A stretch of DNA of 64,000 nt from an uncultured Marinifilum sp. GTDB taxonomy: Bacteria; Bacteroidota; Bacteroidia; Bacteroidales; Marinifilaceae. The stretch's first letter is position 1. Each line of letters begins with the position of its first letter. Both the position numbers and the translations under genes were made by a program. Location: positions 1,724,923-1,788,922 of the forward strand of contig NZ_OY781918.1 of the NCBI RefSeq assembly GCF_963677195.1. The letters are read 5' to 3'. A model generated the notes under the pieces. That model did no database searches and was not told where the DNA came from. It saw only the letters and a list, made by a program, of their open reading frames with translations. Shown here piece after piece: positions 61,742 to 64,000 of the stretch.

Positions 61742-63253
61742 ATGAAAATCTTTCCATCAGCACGGGTTGCCAAAATAGATGCTTATACTATCGAAAATGA
61801 ACCCATTTTATCGATTGATTTAATGGAGAGAGCAGCGGGTAAACTTCTTGATAAAGTAATTAAAGAGTTCCCTGCTCCTCGTAACTGTAAAATATTTGTG
61901 GGGCCAGGAAATAATGGTGGCGATGGTTTGGCTTTGGCAAGACTACTGAATCAGAGTAATTACTCAGTTGAGGTTTATATGCTAAATATAACTAAAAAAC
62001 TATCAACTGATGCAGAGATAAATCTGCAAAGGTTAAAATTGATAAAAACGATTGATATTTATGAATTGGCTTCAGCAGAAGCCATGCCATGGGTTTTTCC
62101 AGATGATATTGTAATTGATGCAATATTTGGTTCTGGCTTATCGCGACCACTTAATGGAATTGCTTTAGAAGTAGTGAAAGCGATAAATGCCTGCGATGCA
62201 AAAGTAATAGCAATTGATATACCATCAGGATTAATGGGAGAGGATAATTCGAATAATAATAGTTATGGTATTGTTAAGGCTGACTTAACTTTAAGTTTTC
62301 AATTTCCGAAATTAGCTTTTCTTTTTCCTGAGAATGCAAAATATGTTGGAGAATGGAGCGTTTTACCTATTGGTTTGCATCCTGAGATTATTAGAACAGA
62401 ACCGACCTATTTTAAAATGTTGACACGCGAGTTTGTAAAATCTTTGCTGATTCCACGAAAAAAGTTCGACCATAAAGGTAGTTATGGACATGGATTATTA
62501 ATTAGCGGAAGCTATGGGAAAATGGGTGCTGCAGTCTTGGCTTCCAGGGCAGCTTTGCGATCTGGAATTGGTTTGTTAACATCGCACATTCCGCGTTTAG
62601 GATATGAAATTATGCAAACAAGCGTTCCCGAAACAATGGTAAGTATCGATCGGTCGGATCTTATCTTTACAGAATTTCCTAAGCTCGATCAGTTTAAAGC
62701 TATTGCAATTGGGCCGGGAATTGATAAGAAACAGAATTCATATCGCGCCATGATTGATTTACTGGAAGAGGTAAAAGTACCAGTGGTTGTTGATGCCGAT
62801 GCAATAAATATTATTGGTGAGCATGCCGAATTAAAAAATAATTTACCAATGGGTTGTGTGTTTACGCCGCACATGAAAGAATTTGAACGATTGGTAGGAA
62901 AATCAAAGGATAGTTATACGAGAAATCGTATGCAACGTGAATTTGCCAAAACGCATGGAATTACAATGGTTTTAAAAGGAGCGTATACTGCCATTGCATG
63001 TCCCGAAGGAAGCTGTTATTTTAATCCAACAGGAAATCCAGGAATGGCAACAGCAGGAAGTGGCGATGTGCTAACAGGAATAATATTATCTTTGCTTTCG
63101 CAAGGATATCCATCGAAAGTGGCTGCCATTATTGGTGTATATTTGCATGGATTAGCTGGTGATTTGGCTGCTGAAAAAATTGGATTAGAGGCTCTTACTG
63201 CGAGCGATATTGTTAATTTTTTGCCAAATGCCTGGTTGGCGCTAAAAAAATAA
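61742..63253 (+). CDS. nnrD: Bifunctional NAD(P)HX epimerase/dehydratase
   Basis: Repairs hydrated NADH and NADPH: the N-terminal YjeF_N epimerase and the C-terminal ADP-dependent dehydratase are fused in 503 residues. FVGPGNNGGDGLALARLL (near 50-68) and DAIFGSGLSRPL mark the epimerase. HKGSYGHGLLISGSYGKMGA near 237 opens the ribokinase-like dehydratase, and VVDADAIN, GAYTAIA and GNPGMATAGSGDVLTGI carry its nucleotide and metal sites. The fused form is the common one in bacteria, often called nnr. Full length. Confidence 0.95.
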   Translation: MKIFPSARVAKIDAYTIENEPILSIDLMERAAGKLLDKVIKEFPAPRNCKIFVGPGNNGGDGLALARLLNQSNYSVEVYMLNITKKLSTDAEINLQRLKLIKTIDIYELASAEAMPWVFPDDIVIDAIFGSGLSRPLNGIALEVVKAINACDAKVIAIDIPSGLMGEDNSNNNSYGIVKADLTLSFQFPKLAFLFPENAKYVGEWSVLPIGLHPEIIRTEPTYFKMLTREFVKSLLIPRKKFDHKGSYGHGLLISGSYGKMGAAVLASRAALRSGIGLLTSHIPRLGYEIMQTSVPETMVSIDRSDLIFTEFPKLDQFKAIAIGPGIDKKQNSYRAMIDLLEEVKVPVVVDADAINIIGEHAELKNNLPMGCVFTPHMKEFERLVGKSKDSYTRNRMQREFAKTHGITMVLKGAYTAIACPEGSCYFNPTGNPGMATAGSGDVLTGIILSLLSQGYPSKVAAIIGVYLHGLAGDLAAEKIGLEALTASDIVNFLPNAWLALKK

Positions 63254-63315
63254 TAAAATTACTTTAGTGATATTGATATAGAAGTGTAATACTATTTCGC
63301 AAAAAAATATAAAAA

Positions 63316-64000
63316 ATGAATAAAAACATCTTTAAATTATTAATTGCATTTTTAATTGTTGCAGGAACAATTGAAAATGCAGAGGCTCAGAAAAGAAAAA
63401 CTTTAGACACTCCCAGTACTGTAATTTATGCCTTACCACAAACAGTATTAAAGGTGGATGTAATTGCAAAGAAAACAATTTTAAAGGAAGGTCCTTTTGC
63501 CGATTATGCTCAAAAATATTTAGGTATTTCTGATATTGTAAAAGCTAACGGAACCAGTTGGCAGCTTATTTCTGCCGAATTAACAGGAAAAGGAGAGGTA
63601 GATCCGCAGCAGTTTCATAAAATAGTTACTTCGGTAGATTATGAGCCATCTTTAGTGTCTTTAACACCCGAAGGCTTAATCAGAGGTTTTAACTTAAAAA
63701 ATAATCGCTCAGAAGATATAGAGCGTGAGGGGATTGTTTTATCTAAGGATGTTGTGAATATAGAATATGGTAAGTTTTCTATAGATCCAATCATTAAATA
63801 CAAAGAGGATACCATTTATAAAGTTGTTGAAACAGATACTGCTTTTGTAAAAGTTCCGGTATTGGAAAAACAGGCCTTAACAAAGTCGCTGGAAGAAAAA
63901 GCCGAAGAAGCAGCTCATGAAATTTTTAAATTAAGAAAAAGAAGATTTAAGATCTTAACAGCTAATTATGAGGTTCTTCCTCCCGATGGAAAAGCATATC
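63316..64000 (+). CDS. DUF4831 family exported protein, 3'-truncated by window edge
   Basis: From ATG 63316 the frame runs open for 228 codons to the right edge. A signal peptide (about 1-24, ending NAEA before QKRK) is followed by VIYALPQTVLKVDVIAKKTI, EGPFADYAQKYLGISDIV and LTPEGLIRGFNL, the pattern of DUF4831. That family is confined to Bacteroidota and has no known function. It follows the NAD(P)HX gene by 62 bp on the same strand and may be co-transcribed. Confidence 0.8.
   Translation, partial: MNKNIFKLLIAFLIVAGTIENAEAQKRKTLDTPSTVIYALPQTVLKVDVIAKKTILKEGPFADYAQKYLGISDIVKANGTSWQLISAELTGKGEVDPQQFHKIVTSVDYEPSLVSLTPEGLIRGFNLKNNRSEDIEREGIVLSKDVVNIEYGKFSIDPIIKYKEDTIYKVVETDTAFVKVPVLEKQALTKSLEEKAEEAAHEIFKLRKRRFKILTANYEVLPPDGKAY

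Overview
The window is AT-rich chromosomal DNA from a member of the Bacteroidota, most likely a marine Bacteroidales of the Marinifilum/Labilibaculum type. The evidence is -7 promoter boxes of the TAnnTTTG type, families largely confined to the phylum (DUF4494, DUF4831, DUF5522, DUF6787), tRNA genes without an encoded CCA, and a Bacteroides-type mobilisation module. The species assignment is inference.

Layout. 1-5.7 kb is host DNA: a truncated periplasmic-binding sensor gene, dacB-like PBP4, xseB-xseA, a MORN-repeat protein and an unknown gene closed by a terminator. 5.74-33.36 kb looks like one integrated, mobilisable genomic island of about 27.6 kb. It carries a nucleotidase, a hipBA pair, a DUF234 ATPase with a palindromic operator, two tiny stress-type proteins, and a complete type I restriction-modification operon. 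That operon (hsdM, hsdS, hsdR) is interleaved with a PHP/SMC-like TrlF-family ATPase and an AbiE-type toxin-antitoxin pair, and is followed by a tail-anchored unknown protein and a putAbiC-like membrane protein. Then come IS relics, two decayed Schlafen/AlbA_2-type regulators with tandem repeats, a helicase-associated-domain protein, a mobC-relaxase pair with an oriT-like palindrome, replication/excision-type genes, a tyrosine integrase and an excisionase-like gene. A 19-bp imperfect direct repeat (16/19) sits at both edges, and its mismatches all fall in the 7 bases between two GTAC blocks.

33.4-64 kb is host DNA again: dnaK with a strong terminator, panB, an RluA-type pseudouridine synthase, cytidine deaminase, a glucosaminidase-LysM wall hydrolase, a large BNR-repeat secreted protein and a DUF3089 lipoprotein. 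Next is a four-gene beta-oxidation operon (acyl-CoA ligase, bifunctional dehydrogenase/hydratase, thiolase, acyl-CoA dehydrogenase), then an LptF/G permease-NTF2 lipoprotein-DUF5522-fmt group and a START-like protein. After these come two identical tRNA-CAT genes with identical terminators, DUF4494, hemH-hemF-DUF6787, a double-glycine-leader peptide, a POT peptide transporter, a bifunctional NAD(P)HX repair enzyme and the start of a DUF4831 gene.

How the parts fit. The island combines DNA restriction, putative abortive-infection modules and toxin-antitoxin pairs with its own integration and mobilisation functions, so it is best read as a mobile defence island. The strongest candidate for something new is the mixed hsd/TrlF/AbiE/putAbiC operon, together with paired near-identical palindromes in front of the abiE-like genes. 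All family calls are from reading motifs by eye; no search was run.
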